A stretch of DNA of 58,769 bases from the NCBI GenBank assembly GCA_902519405.1, contig CABYJX010000005.1:1-58769 (forward strand), written 5' to 3'. The position numbers and the translations under genes are program-made. How positions within the stretch are numbered: position 1 is the stretch's first letter; each line of letters starts with the position of its first letter. The notes beneath the pieces were generated by a model. That model was not told where the DNA came from and did no database searches. It was given only the letters and a program-made list of their open reading frames with translations. The stretch is from an uncultured Gammaproteobacteria bacterium. Its GTDB lineage: Bacteria > Pseudomonadota > Gammaproteobacteria > Pseudomonadales > Halieaceae. This document shows positions 18,316 through 27,543 of the stretch, piece after piece.

Positions 18316-19154
18316 GTCAGCTGGAACTAGAAGAGGTACTAGGTACATCACGCAGGCAATGGATAAAATGGACTGTTTATAGTCTGTTATTGGTTAATTT
18401 TGCATTTTATTTCTTCCAGGAGATTGAAATCGCATCACATGCGCTTCGCAGGGGAGGTACATTTCTGCAGTGGGCGCAAGAATTTGCGACGACGATTGAC
18501 GAATTAGGCTGGTTCGGTCTACTTTTTGTCTTCGAGCTGGAGACCTACCTGCTATCAGATGATGCTTATCGAATGAGGCGAATACGTTGGAGTCTGCTGT
18601 TAGTGCGTCTGATTTGTTATATCCTTCTTTTCCACACCTTATTTGCGCGGATAACCGGGTGGAATGATTTTGTGGCGGTAACGCAGGCGTATGATTTGCT
18701 GGATTTATGCACTGTCGCAGGCGGCGATATTTCGTTCTCTAGCAATTATGCAGCTGAGCTGATTACCGAGAAAAACTGTCAGCGCTTTTCTGATTCGACC
18801 AGATATTATTTTCTAGATCCTACGGTTGTCACTGATCAGACTGGATACGAGATCCGTCAGAAACTGACATGGATTGATCTTCAGGATTCGATAGTCTGGA
18901 TTCTGGTAGCTGGTCTAATTGATTTAGCAGTCAGACTTCAAAATAGAAATATCATCGATCAGCGGCTTACGACCGTGCTGTTGTCGGTTCGTTTGATGTA
19001 TATACTTCTCTTAGCCCACGGCGCTTTTTGGGTTTATCTAGGTCACTGGATATGGGGTTGGGACCAATTTTTATGGATTGCTGGTTTTTGGGCTATCGGT
19101 GGAAACCTGTCAGAGTGGAAGAATGAGATACTCGAAGATGCTCAAAATCGGTAA
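18312..19154 (+). CDS. Conserved membrane protein of unknown function, coupled to the Rieske gene
   Basis: I do not recognise the family. The 280-residue protein has about five to six membrane segments (near residues 19-36, 65-84, 96-112, 195-210, 224-246 and 252-268) and a loop of about 70 residues after the third, with Asp-rich and aromatic sequence and two cysteines. The GTG start overlaps the Rieske stop by 4 bases (GTGA), so the two are very likely translated together. A transporter, an anchor or an electron-transfer partner for the Rieske enzyme are all possible. No haem- or flavin-binding motif was seen. Confidence 0.7.
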   Translation: MSQLELEEVLGTSRRQWIKWTVYSLLLVNFAFYFFQEIEIASHALRRGGTFLQWAQEFATTIDELGWFGLLFVFELETYLLSDDAYRMRRIRWSLLLVRLICYILLFHTLFARITGWNDFVAVTQAYDLLDLCTVAGGDISFSSNYAAELITEKNCQRFSDSTRYYFLDPTVVTDQTGYEIRQKLTWIDLQDSIVWILVAGLIDLAVRLQNRNIIDQRLTTVLLSVRLMYILLLAHGAFWVYLGHWIWGWDQFLWIAGFWAIGGNLSEWKNEILEDAQNR

Positions 19155-19404
19155 AACTTCGTCTGCCAAAAATAATCAGCTGAAGCTAACCAATTGCTTT
19201 GATGTAAAAATTCACGTTCATACAATCAGCCAGAGACTTTGAATAAAATTGTTCAATGTGTTTATATGTCTCGAGAGACCTTCTTAAAAGAATAAAATAA
19301 TAAGATAAATCAGAGGGTTATAATAAAACTATATTAATATAAAGTAATAAATTCATAAGCTTATTAGCCTAACCTAATGTAATTACGACATAAGAGGGTG
19401 TTAA

Positions 19405-22206
19405 ATGTTTAAGAAAAAAACTATAAGTAACGCGGTAGCTACCGCGATTACAGCGGGAGTAGCCGCCGGTTACTCGGGAGTGTCCTCGGCGCAGCTAGAA
19501 GAGGTCATTGTAACAGCGACTAAGCGTGCTGAGAGCATGCAGGACGTCCCTGTATCTGTGAGAGCCTTAACCGGGGACGCGTTAAAAGAGCAGAATATAC
19601 AGACGTTTGATGAGTACATTGAGTATTTACCAAACGTTGTAAATGCTGGTAACGGCCCTGGTCAAAAGGAAATATATATCCGAGGATCTGCGTCGGCGCA
19701 GACGTCTGTGACCGTTGCACCTGCTCAGGGGTCAGCTCCAGGGGTAGCGTTGTATCTCGATGATACACCAGTTTCTTTTGGGTCGCGGAATCTAGATGTA
19801 TACGCGGCAGATCTTGAGAGAATTGAAGTACTTGCAGGACCTCAAGGGACCCTGTTTGGTGCGAGTTCCCAGTCCGGAAACATAAGATTGATTACCAATA
19901 AGCCACAACTAGGTGAATTCGAAGCAAGCATAGATTTGGGCTTCAGCACCACAAGCGGTGGCGACGATAGTAATAATGTGGAAGCAATGGTAAACCTTCC
20001 GCTCTCGGACCGCTTAGCGCTCCGTATCGCAGCTTTTAGCGATAACCAAGGAGGCTGGATTGACAACGTCAGATCTACATACACACCAAATGGTGCAGTA
20101 ATTGACAGAAATTCAATAGGTTATGGCCCATACTTCGGAACGTTCCCATTGACTACGATACAGTCTGCAGATAATGCTGCCCTTGAGAAGGATGACTGGA
20201 ATGAAGCGACTTATACTGGTTATCGTGCGGGACTCAAGCTCGAGGTTAATGATGACTGGAGTGTGCTAGTTCAGCACATGTCCCAAGAGCTAGATGTAGA
20301 TGGGACCTTCCTAGTTGACCCAAGTATGGGTGATGACAAATCCTCTAAATTTACACCTGAGAGTAATAACGACGATTTTGAGCTCACTACATGGACGATA
20401 GAAGGGCGTATAGCCAATCTCGATGTAATCTATACGGGCGGATATCTAGATCGAGACGTGGATTCACTCATTGACTACACCCATTACAATAATGGGGGTG
20501 GGTATATCACCTACTACTTATGTAGTGGAAATATTTATGCTAACGGTGGTTACTCTGGAGATAAGTCAAACGAAAAGAATACTTGCTTTGATCCCACTAA
20601 GCAGTATGCGGAGCGGACTACGAATGAGCGTAAGACACATGAATTCCGTATAAGTAGCGATCCAGACAATAGACTTCGTGTCTTGGCCGGCGTTTATATT
20701 GCTGACGTTGATACGACGCACCTTGGAGAGTTCCAATACTTCTCTACCGCAGATGCTTTTAGTGAGTTCGCATCACTATACTACGGTGCGAGTGGACAGC
20801 CCTACGTTTTAGGGAATATTACTATTCCTACAGAGGGTACGGTGGCAGGCACAGCTCCGCGAAGTCCTCTTACTACATTTTTTAACGACTTCACGCGGAC
20901 TGAGGAAGAAACTGCATTTTTCGGAGAAATCGCGTTTGATATTTCTGACAACTTGACTGCATCGTTGAGTGCCCGTCGATATGAGTTGGAGAGCCAGCTG
21001 CAAGGCGCGTCTAACTTCTCCTTTGGGTGTCGTTATAACAACAATGCGGCCAGAAACCCTTGTAATAGCCATGTATTTAGTAATGACGTGACCGCTCGTG
21101 GTCAAGCTCTTTCCGGGTGGAAAACATCAGGAGATGACTCGATCATACTGAACGCGACTAACTATGCAGGCGACAGGGACATGTTTCGTGGCGGCGGAAG
21201 TAATGCGGCCACCTTACAGGCGCTTAAAGATGGGAGATTGGATGTTAGCGATCTCAATGGTGATGGTGCAGTAGAGGAAGAAGATACTATCGTCAAGTTT
21301 GCTCTTAGCTGGAACGTTAACGACGACATCATGCTCTACGCCGCATACTCTGAAGGATATCGACCCGCTACCATGAACCGTAATATGGGGCAGCTAGCTG
21401 CTAAGCAGGCTGGTGTCTTCGAAGGTTATGTAGTTCCGGCTTATGCCAAGACCGATACGTTAGAGAATATGGAAATAGGCATTAAGAGCGAGCTTCTAGA
21501 TAATACGTTGCGCTTCAATATGACTTATTATCAAACGGAGACTGAGGATCTCCAGGTATCTCGTTTTGATCCATCCAACGTAGCGTTCTTGTTCTTTATG
21601 GAGAACGTGGGTGATGCGGATACAGAGGGTGTTGACCTTGACTTTATGTGGATGCCTAGCTCGCAGCTTACAATTAGTGGTGCGATGAGTTTCTTGGATA
21701 CCGAGATAACTCGAGTTAATCCACAGTTAGCTGGAGTCGCGGTTCCGGTTGGTTCCGAATTGCCATTTTCATCAGACTTCTCTGCAGCTCTCAGAATGCG
21801 TTATGACTTTGAAATGGCTGGTGGTGATGGTTATATTTCGGCTTCGATGACCCATCGCGGCGGCAGTGTAACAGGTGTCATGGGAACGGCAGAATTGTTT
21901 GAGGACACTCAACAGCTTGTTTACGGCACTCCGTCTGGTGTGAGTATGAGTATGGAGGGCGGTACATACGGTTCGGTAGCAATCTCTGACGGCGAGTTGC
22001 CGGCGAATGCTCGGTATAGAAACCCTTCAGCGACGACGTTCAATGCTAGTATGGGTTATTCGCGGGACAATTGGTTGGCAGAAGTTTATGTGAACAATAT
22101 TACCAGCGAAGAAGGCCAGATTATGCAAATCGCGGGTAAGTTTACGCCTGAACAGACGGTCATGCGTCCTCGTACCATTGGGATGCGAGTCTCCTATAAC
22201 TTCTAA
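19405..22206 (+). CDS. TonB-dependent outer-membrane receptor
   Basis: A 933-residue receptor with a signal peptide ending near SSAQ (residue 30), a TonB box EEVIVTATK directly after, a plug domain (DVPVSVRALTGDAL through LAGPQGTLFGASSQSGNIRLITNKP) and a 22-stranded type barrel ending in the C-terminal signature RVSYNF. The family imports siderophores, vitamin B12, glycans or other large substrates with energy from TonB-ExbBD. The preceding 250 bases are AT-rich and carry short inverted repeats (ATTAG...CTAAT near 19363-19378), a probable promoter zone. Co-direction with the aminotransferase-Rieske run suggests uptake of the same substrate, but the gap implies a separate transcript. Confidence 0.96.
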   Translation: MFKKKTISNAVATAITAGVAAGYSGVSSAQLEEVIVTATKRAESMQDVPVSVRALTGDALKEQNIQTFDEYIEYLPNVVNAGNGPGQKEIYIRGSASAQTSVTVAPAQGSAPGVALYLDDTPVSFGSRNLDVYAADLERIEVLAGPQGTLFGASSQSGNIRLITNKPQLGEFEASIDLGFSTTSGGDDSNNVEAMVNLPLSDRLALRIAAFSDNQGGWIDNVRSTYTPNGAVIDRNSIGYGPYFGTFPLTTIQSADNAALEKDDWNEATYTGYRAGLKLEVNDDWSVLVQHMSQELDVDGTFLVDPSMGDDKSSKFTPESNNDDFELTTWTIEGRIANLDVIYTGGYLDRDVDSLIDYTHYNNGGGYITYYLCSGNIYANGGYSGDKSNEKNTCFDPTKQYAERTTNERKTHEFRISSDPDNRLRVLAGVYIADVDTTHLGEFQYFSTADAFSEFASLYYGASGQPYVLGNITIPTEGTVAGTAPRSPLTTFFNDFTRTEEETAFFGEIAFDISDNLTASLSARRYELESQLQGASNFSFGCRYNNNAARNPCNSHVFSNDVTARGQALSGWKTSGDDSIILNATNYAGDRDMFRGGGSNAATLQALKDGRLDVSDLNGDGAVEEEDTIVKFALSWNVNDDIMLYAAYSEGYRPATMNRNMGQLAAKQAGVFEGYVVPAYAKTDTLENMEIGIKSELLDNTLRFNMTYYQTETEDLQVSRFDPSNVAFLFFMENVGDADTEGVDLDFMWMPSSQLTISGAMSFLDTEITRVNPQLAGVAVPVGSELPFSSDFSAALRMRYDFEMAGGDGYISASMTHRGGSVTGVMGTAELFEDTQQLVYGTPSGVSMSMEGGTYGSVAISDGELPANARYRNPSATTFNASMGYSRDNWLAEVYVNNITSEEGQIMQIAGKFTPEQTVMRPRTIGMRVSYNF

Positions 22207-22233
22207 ATTCTGAAGTACTGATTGCTAGACTCC

Positions 22234-22263
22234 AAGGGGCGAACCAAGGTTCGCCCCTTTTTT
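22234..22263 (+). terminator. Rho-independent terminator after the TonB receptor
   Basis: Arms 22234-22245 and 22248-22259 are perfect complements (AAGGGGCGAACC / GGTTCGCCCCTT) with a very tight loop, followed by a T run to 22263. It lies 27 bases after the receptor stop and only 14 bases before the next ATG. Confidence 0.93.
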
Positions 22264-22277
22264 CATTGGCATTACTT

Positions 22278-24293
22278 ATGACTGATACCTCCGAAAATAT
22301 TGCACAAAAACAACTAAGAATAGCGCAACAGGCGTTGGCGAAAGGTGATCTCGACGGTGCTGAACACGCTGTGAGTGAAGTGCTGAAATCTTATCCGAAT
22401 GATCCAAACGCAAGCTACACTTTAGCTATAGTGCATAGGATGAGGAAGAATCCATCTGCCGCGATTGCGACATTAGATAAATTGATATCTGCTCATCCAG
22501 ATTTTGCAAGGGCCTACCAAGAGAAGGGTATTAATCTTCTTATGGTATCGGAACCACAGACGGCGGGCGTTGCACTCGAAAAAGCGGTTGCTGTGGATCC
22601 ATCGTTGATCGAGAGTTGGAAATTATTAATTCCTCTTTATAAAAAATGGGGTAGTCAGAGAGAAGATGAAGCGAGGCAGCAGGTAAAATTGTTGCTGGAT
22701 CTTCCAAAAGAGCTAGTCACCGTAATCAGCTATCTATCTGCGAATCGTCTTGTGGATGCTGAAAGGCTTTGCAGATACTTTCTTCGGGAAAATAAGACGC
22801 ATATTGAGGGTATGCGGTTGTTAGCGGAAATAGCGACAAGAAATAATATTCTCGACGATGCTGAGTTTCTTTTGGAGACGGTTACTGAACTCGCGCCCAA
22901 CCATATCGATGCTCGTGTTCAGTTCACACAGGTCTTACATAAAAGACAGCGCTTTCATAAGGCATTTGATCACGCTAAAAAGCTTCTTAGAGATTTTCCA
23001 GAATCAAAGGAGCGAATTCAAAGGGCCTATGCTTCTGCATGTTTCGGAGCAGGTCATAATGATGAAGCGATCAGACATTACCTTGAGATGATCGAGCGAG
23101 AACCTTCGGATCACTTTCTTCGGGTTGGTTTGGGAAACATATACAGCGCAGTAGGGCAAAATGATGAGGCCGTATTGAGCTTTAAAAAAGCTGCCCAGTT
23201 GAAACCGAACTATGGCGACGCTTACTGGAGTTTAGCAAATACAAAATCCTACAAGTTCGATGATAAGCAGCTATCAGAGATGCTGGTCGCCGAAGAGGGA
23301 CTTACGGATGACCCTATAGATAAGATTCAGTTAGCCTTTGCAATCGGAAAAGCCTTTGAAGATAGGAAAGATTTTGAGAGATCTTTTTTCTACTATGAAA
23401 GGGGTAACTCGCTAAAAGCTGAAACTACTCATTATGATCCTGAGCAACTCCAACGGAGAATAGATTCTCAAATCCAGATCTGCTCCACAAACTTTTTCGA
23501 AGATAGAGAAGGCCTGGGTAATAACGCTACTGACCCCATTTTTGTACTGGGTTTGCCTAGAGCTGGATCCACATTACTTGAGCAAATATTAGCCTCTCAC
23601 TCGCTTGTAGACGGGACAATGGAGCTTCACAATATTATTGACCTGGCGAAGCGACTCCGTGGTCGAGACAGGACGACAGCGGGAGTTCCTCGGTATCCAA
23701 AGGTGCTAGAAGAGCTTGAGGATAGTTACTTCAAAAAGTTCGGCACGCAATTTATTGATGATACTCGTATCTACCGCGGAGACGCACCATTTTTCATTGA
23801 TAAGATGCCAAATAATTTCTTTCACATAGGACTAATTAAATTAGTTCTCCCAAACGCTAAGATCATTGATGCGAGACGTCATCCGATGGCATGCTGTTTT
23901 AGCGGTTACAAGCAGCTTTTTGGAGAGGGGCAGGAATTTTCCTATGGCCTTAAAAGCATGGGCAATTACTATAGACAGTATGTCAAGCTGATGGATCATT
24001 GGGACCATGTTTTGCCAGGGTTTGTGCTTCGCGTGCAGTATGAGGAGGTAGTAGAGAATTTGGAGTCAGAGGTTAATAGAATCTTAAATTTTTGTGGTTT
24101 ACCCTTTGAGGATGCTTGTCTGAATTTCCATCAAACCAAAAGGAGTGTTCGAACGCCAAGTGCTGAACAAGTCCGTCAACCAATTTACAAGTCGGGATTG
24201 GAGCAGTGGACTAATTACAAAGAATATCTGCAGCCTTTAATCGATTCCCTTGGTACTGAAATTATGGAGCGTTATCCGATTAACTCAGGATGA
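22278..24293 (+). CDS. TPR-repeat sulfotransferase
   Basis: A 671-residue two-part protein. Residues ~1-380 are tandem tetratricopeptide repeats (for example QALAKGDLDGAEHAVSEVL and NDEAVLSFKKAAQLKPNYGDA), a peptide-binding scaffold. The C-terminal half is a PAPS-dependent sulfotransferase: the 5'-phosphosulfate loop LPRAGSTLLEQILASH (P427 onward) and the 3'-phosphate motif DARRHPMACCFSGY. This architecture resembles protein/peptide sulfating enzymes. The ATG at 22278 is preferred; a TTG at 22266 is in frame but sits beside the terminator T-run. It shares a 4-base stop/start overlap with the next sulfotransferase. Confidence 0.93.
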   Translation: MTDTSENIAQKQLRIAQQALAKGDLDGAEHAVSEVLKSYPNDPNASYTLAIVHRMRKNPSAAIATLDKLISAHPDFARAYQEKGINLLMVSEPQTAGVALEKAVAVDPSLIESWKLLIPLYKKWGSQREDEARQQVKLLLDLPKELVTVISYLSANRLVDAERLCRYFLRENKTHIEGMRLLAEIATRNNILDDAEFLLETVTELAPNHIDARVQFTQVLHKRQRFHKAFDHAKKLLRDFPESKERIQRAYASACFGAGHNDEAIRHYLEMIEREPSDHFLRVGLGNIYSAVGQNDEAVLSFKKAAQLKPNYGDAYWSLANTKSYKFDDKQLSEMLVAEEGLTDDPIDKIQLAFAIGKAFEDRKDFERSFFYYERGNSLKAETTHYDPEQLQRRIDSQIQICSTNFFEDREGLGNNATDPIFVLGLPRAGSTLLEQILASHSLVDGTMELHNIIDLAKRLRGRDRTTAGVPRYPKVLEELEDSYFKKFGTQFIDDTRIYRGDAPFFIDKMPNNFFHIGLIKLVLPNAKIIDARRHPMACCFSGYKQLFGEGQEFSYGLKSMGNYYRQYVKLMDHWDHVLPGFVLRVQYEEVVENLESEVNRILNFCGLPFEDACLNFHQTKRSVRTPSAEQVRQPIYKSGLEQWTNYKEYLQPLIDSLGTEIMERYPINSG

Positions 24294-24913
24294 TCATTTC
24301 GCACGCTCACAAATTTATATTTTTTGCCGTGCCCAAAACGGGAACACACGCGGTTAGAGAAGTCCTGAGGATGCATCTTTCAGCAGATGATTGGGAGCAA
24401 CAGATGCTGACCGGTAATCAAACACTACCTATCCCAGAGATCGCGCAGATAGGACACGGTCATGTCACGGTTCGGGAGATAAGGCCATATTTGTCTCAGG
24501 AAATATGGAACGAATATCATAAGTTTGCATTCATCCGAAACCCCTTTGATCGTTTTGTATCGGTGTGTGCATTTCTAAACAGAGGCAACCCCGCTTTTGC
24601 AAGATCGCCATTGCTATGGATGAAGGAGGCTTTAAATAGACCTCGGTTCCGGGAAAGAGTCTTGGTTAGGGAGCAGTTCGAGCAGCTATGCAACGAAGAA
24701 AGAGAAATAGGGATCGATTCTGTTTGTCGATACGAAAACCTTCAGGAGAGCCTCGATGCCGTGCTTGGCAAGCTGTCCTTACCTTCAAGTCCTCTGAACG
24801 TCTTAAATTCCTCAGAGCATAAGGTCTACTCTGAGTACTACGATGAAGAGCTTAAGGGTCTCGTGCTGACTCTATATAGCAATGACATCGAGAAGTTTAA
24901 TTATGCTTTTTAG
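24290..24913 (+). CDS. Small sulfotransferase family protein
   Basis: A 207-residue sulfotransferase of the carbohydrate-type family. The 5'-phosphosulfate loop is VPKTGTHAVRE (P15-E24) and the 3'-phosphate motif FAFIRNPFDRFVS begins near residue 79. It starts in the ATGA overlap with the TPR-sulfotransferase, so the two are translationally coupled. Its 3' end runs 17 bases into the converging Asp/Asn hydroxylase gene. The acceptor, whether glycan or protein, is unknown. Confidence 0.88.
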   Translation: MIISHAHKFIFFAVPKTGTHAVREVLRMHLSADDWEQQMLTGNQTLPIPEIAQIGHGHVTVREIRPYLSQEIWNEYHKFAFIRNPFDRFVSVCAFLNRGNPAFARSPLLWMKEALNRPRFRERVLVREQFEQLCNEEREIGIDSVCRYENLQESLDAVLGKLSLPSSPLNVLNSSEHKVYSEYYDEELKGLVLTLYSNDIEKFNYAF

Positions 24914-25952
24914 TAAATTCTGAGACTTGGTCAATATTCAACGCCGCGTTTAAAATACGTTGCATAATAATTGGGTTAATTCCAATTTCGTTTCCTGAAG
25001 TGATTAACGCACGAGGATTCTTCCTTAGACTGCTGGCCGCTCTATTCAAAAGATCCTTGTATATTGGCCATCCCTCGTGTTCGTATCCATAGAGATGCCA
25101 GGTTTCTCGCCAGTCATTGGCTAGATTATAGAGGACGGTTTTGTACTCTTCTACCAGATGCTGATCGTTTAACGGTTGAGATGAAAAATTGGCAATTAAA
25201 TCTGTGATTAACGCCTCCAGCTCTCCAGGGGCCATCACAGGCGCTACATTAAACCTCTCCGTTCGAAGTTCACATTCATTGCCTTCAGTATACGGCACTT
25301 CTATTTTATCTGTTGTTTGAGTAAAGTCACCTTCTGATGTATTGATCTGCTCTATTTTCCTGACGAGATTCCAGAAGCGTGAGGACCCCGCAAGGTCGAT
25401 GACAAGATGGATCCTGTCTTCTTTACCAGCGTTAATGACGCGGTGTCTTCTCCAAGAATCAAATAGCCAAGCTTCACCGGGTGCCATATGCACATGGTTC
25501 TCTCCACAATGAAAAGTGACCTCGGTATTAGTTTTTATTGGCACATGTATGCGAACTCTACTAAGCCAGTGATAATTGAAATCGACATGCTCAGATACTT
25601 CAGCACCAGGGGCTAGACGCATTAGTCTGGATCTAGATAGCACTTCACCAAAGGATGCCATTACCTGTCTAATATAGGAGACTTTAGCAAGATATTCAGT
25701 AGGGAGCATCTGACCTTCGAATTTATGGTTCCGTTCTCCACTATACGATATTAGCGGAAGGGCTGAATTACCCGCCATTTTGGAAGGATGCTCCATCCAA
25801 CATTGTTCCCCAAAGGATTTAAGCTCTGTGACCAACTGATCAACGTCGAAGCGGTGGGGCAGACGAACGAAACTATTTTTTACTCGCATAGATTTAAGAG
25901 CATTGTCACTAGTTAATCGGAGCAGTGTACTTGGCTGATTACCACTGGGCAA
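24897..25952 (-). CDS. Aspartyl/asparaginyl beta-hydroxylase family protein
   Basis: A 351-residue 2-oxoglutarate/Fe(II) oxygenase. The double-stranded beta-helix region has [18 protein letters not shown] with the HxD pair H122/D124, the distal His in [10 protein letters not shown] (H170), and a 2-oxoglutarate-binding Arg candidate just after ([11 protein letters not shown]). About 150 further residues form a C-terminal helical domain of unknown role. The family hydroxylates Asp or Asn side chains in proteins or free amino acids. It converges on the sulfotransferase pair and is divergent from gltX. Confidence 0.87.
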   Translation of the reverse strand: MPSGNQPSTLLRLTSDNALKSMRVKNSFVRLPHRFDVDQLVTELKSFGEQCWMEHPSKMAGNSALPLISYSGERNHKFEGQMLPTEYLAKVSYIRQVMASFGEVLSRSRLMRLAPGAEVSEHVDFNYHWLSRVRIHVPIKTNTEVTFHCGENHVHMAPGEAWLFDSWRRHRVINAGKEDRIHLVIDLAGSSRFWNLVRKIEQINTSEGDFTQTTDKIEVPYTEGNECELRTERFNVAPVMAPGELEALITDLIANFSSQPLNDQHLVEEYKTVLYNLANDWRETWHLYGYEHEGWPIYKDLLNRAASSLRKNPRALITSGNEIGINPIIMQRILNAALNIDQVSEFTKKHN

Positions 25953-26039
25953 ACACTTGTCATAAAAGTCGGAAAAATAAAATCCACACTTGCCGCTAGG
26001 CTCAGTATAATTTGTTTTCTAACGATAAAGAGCCGCCTT

Positions 26040-27530
26040 ATGAAAGTTCGGACAAGAGTCGCACCATCACCCACGGGAGACCCCCATGTGGGAACCGCGT
26101 ATGTGGCGTTATTTAACATGTGTTTTGCCAGAGCCCATGGTGGGGAATTCATGCTTCGAATAGAAGATACTGATCGTGCGAGAAGTGCACAAACGTCTGA
26201 ATCAGCAATTCTTGATTCTCTAAGATGGCTTGGATTAGATTGGGATGAGGGGCCTGATATAGGAGGTGCCTTTGGTCCCTATCGTCAGAGTGAACGCTTA
26301 GCTATTTATCGCGAGCATGCAGAGCAATTGGTCGCTTCAGGAAACGCATTTGTTTGTTACCGAACTTCGGATGAGCTTAATGAGATTCGAGAGCGGCGAC
26401 GAGCAGACGGCAAGACTTCTGCTCTAAAACAATCGGATCTTATGCTTCCGGATGATGAGATTCAACGCCGAAAAGAAGCTGGAGCCGATAGCGTTATAAG
26501 GATGCTGGTACCTGAAGATGGGGACAGGTGCTTTATTCATGACATGCTCAGAGGAGAAATAGAGCTTGACTGGGGCATGGTGGATGCGCAGATTTTGATA
26601 AAATCTGATGGTGCTCCGACCTACCATCTTGCCAATGTTGTAGATGACCACTTAATGGAAATTACTCACGTTATCAGAGGTGAAGAATGGATAAATTCAG
26701 CGCCGAAACATCAATTGCTCTATCAGTATTTTGGTTGGGATATGCCGACATTGTGCCATTTGCCACTGCTTCGCAATCCCGACAAATCAAAGTTAAGTAA
26801 GCGAAAGAATCCAACCAGCATTCTTTACTATGAACGAATGGGTTACCTTCCTGAAGCACTAGTTAATTATTTGGCTAGGATGGGTTGGTCTATGCCTGAT
26901 GAGCGCGAAAAGTTTACGCTACAAGAAATGATAGATGAGTTTGAAATCAACCGAATATCACTTGGCGGACCTATTTTTGATCTCGAGAAGTTAAGTTGGT
27001 TGAACGGTATGTGGATCCGTGAGAATTTAAGTGAGCCTGAGTTAGCCGATAGATTAGTTGAATGGGCATTCAATCAGCCTAATTTGATGAAGGTGTTGCC
27101 GCATGTTCAAAAGAGGATGGAGACATTAACAGACTTTGTCAATTTGTCCTCGTTTCTAGTATCAGGGGAGCTCTCCATATCGAGTGACGATTTTTCAGAG
27201 CTCAAGACAGATTTGACCGATTCCATTAGGTATTTACAATTTGCCCTATGGTGTCTTGAAACCCTAGATGAATGGTCTCGAGATGCAATATGGGAATCTC
27301 TTAAGACTTTAGCTGACGCCCTTGAAATAAAGATAAAGGATTTTCTGGCGCCATTTTTTATTGCCATAGCAGGGAGCAGTGCTTCATTTTCCGTCGTGGA
27401 TGCCATGGAGCTGCTTGGCGCTGAAATGACTAAAGCTCGGATAAGGCACGCCTTACAGGTTTTAGGTGGTGTATCCAAGAAAGAAACTAAGCGCTTGGAG
27501 AAGGAGTACTCCAATCTCGAAAAAAAATAA
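26040..27530 (+). CDS. gltX: Glutamyl-tRNA synthetase
   Basis: GltX charges tRNA-Glu with glutamate in the cytoplasm. The 496-residue length fits the class I enzyme. The HIGH motif is PHVGT at residues 15-19, the KMSKS motif is KLSKR at 251-255, and the [13 protein letters not shown] segment is typical. The C-terminal anticodon-binding domain is present. A perfect TATAAT at 26006-26011 lies 28 bases before the ATG and is the probable -10 element. It converges on the aldehyde dehydrogenase with a 13-base gap. Confidence 0.98.
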   Translation: MKVRTRVAPSPTGDPHVGTAYVALFNMCFARAHGGEFMLRIEDTDRARSAQTSESAILDSLRWLGLDWDEGPDIGGAFGPYRQSERLAIYREHAEQLVASGNAFVCYRTSDELNEIRERRRADGKTSALKQSDLMLPDDEIQRRKEAGADSVIRMLVPEDGDRCFIHDMLRGEIELDWGMVDAQILIKSDGAPTYHLANVVDDHLMEITHVIRGEEWINSAPKHQLLYQYFGWDMPTLCHLPLLRNPDKSKLSKRKNPTSILYYERMGYLPEALVNYLARMGWSMPDEREKFTLQEMIDEFEINRISLGGPIFDLEKLSWLNGMWIRENLSEPELADRLVEWAFNQPNLMKVLPHVQKRMETLTDFVNLSSFLVSGELSISSDDFSELKTDLTDSIRYLQFALWCLETLDEWSRDAIWESLKTLADALEIKIKDFLAPFFIAIAGSSASFSVVDAMELLGAEMTKARIRHALQVLGGVSKKETKRLEKEYSNLEKK

Positions 27531-27543
27531 TCGGACTTGTCCT

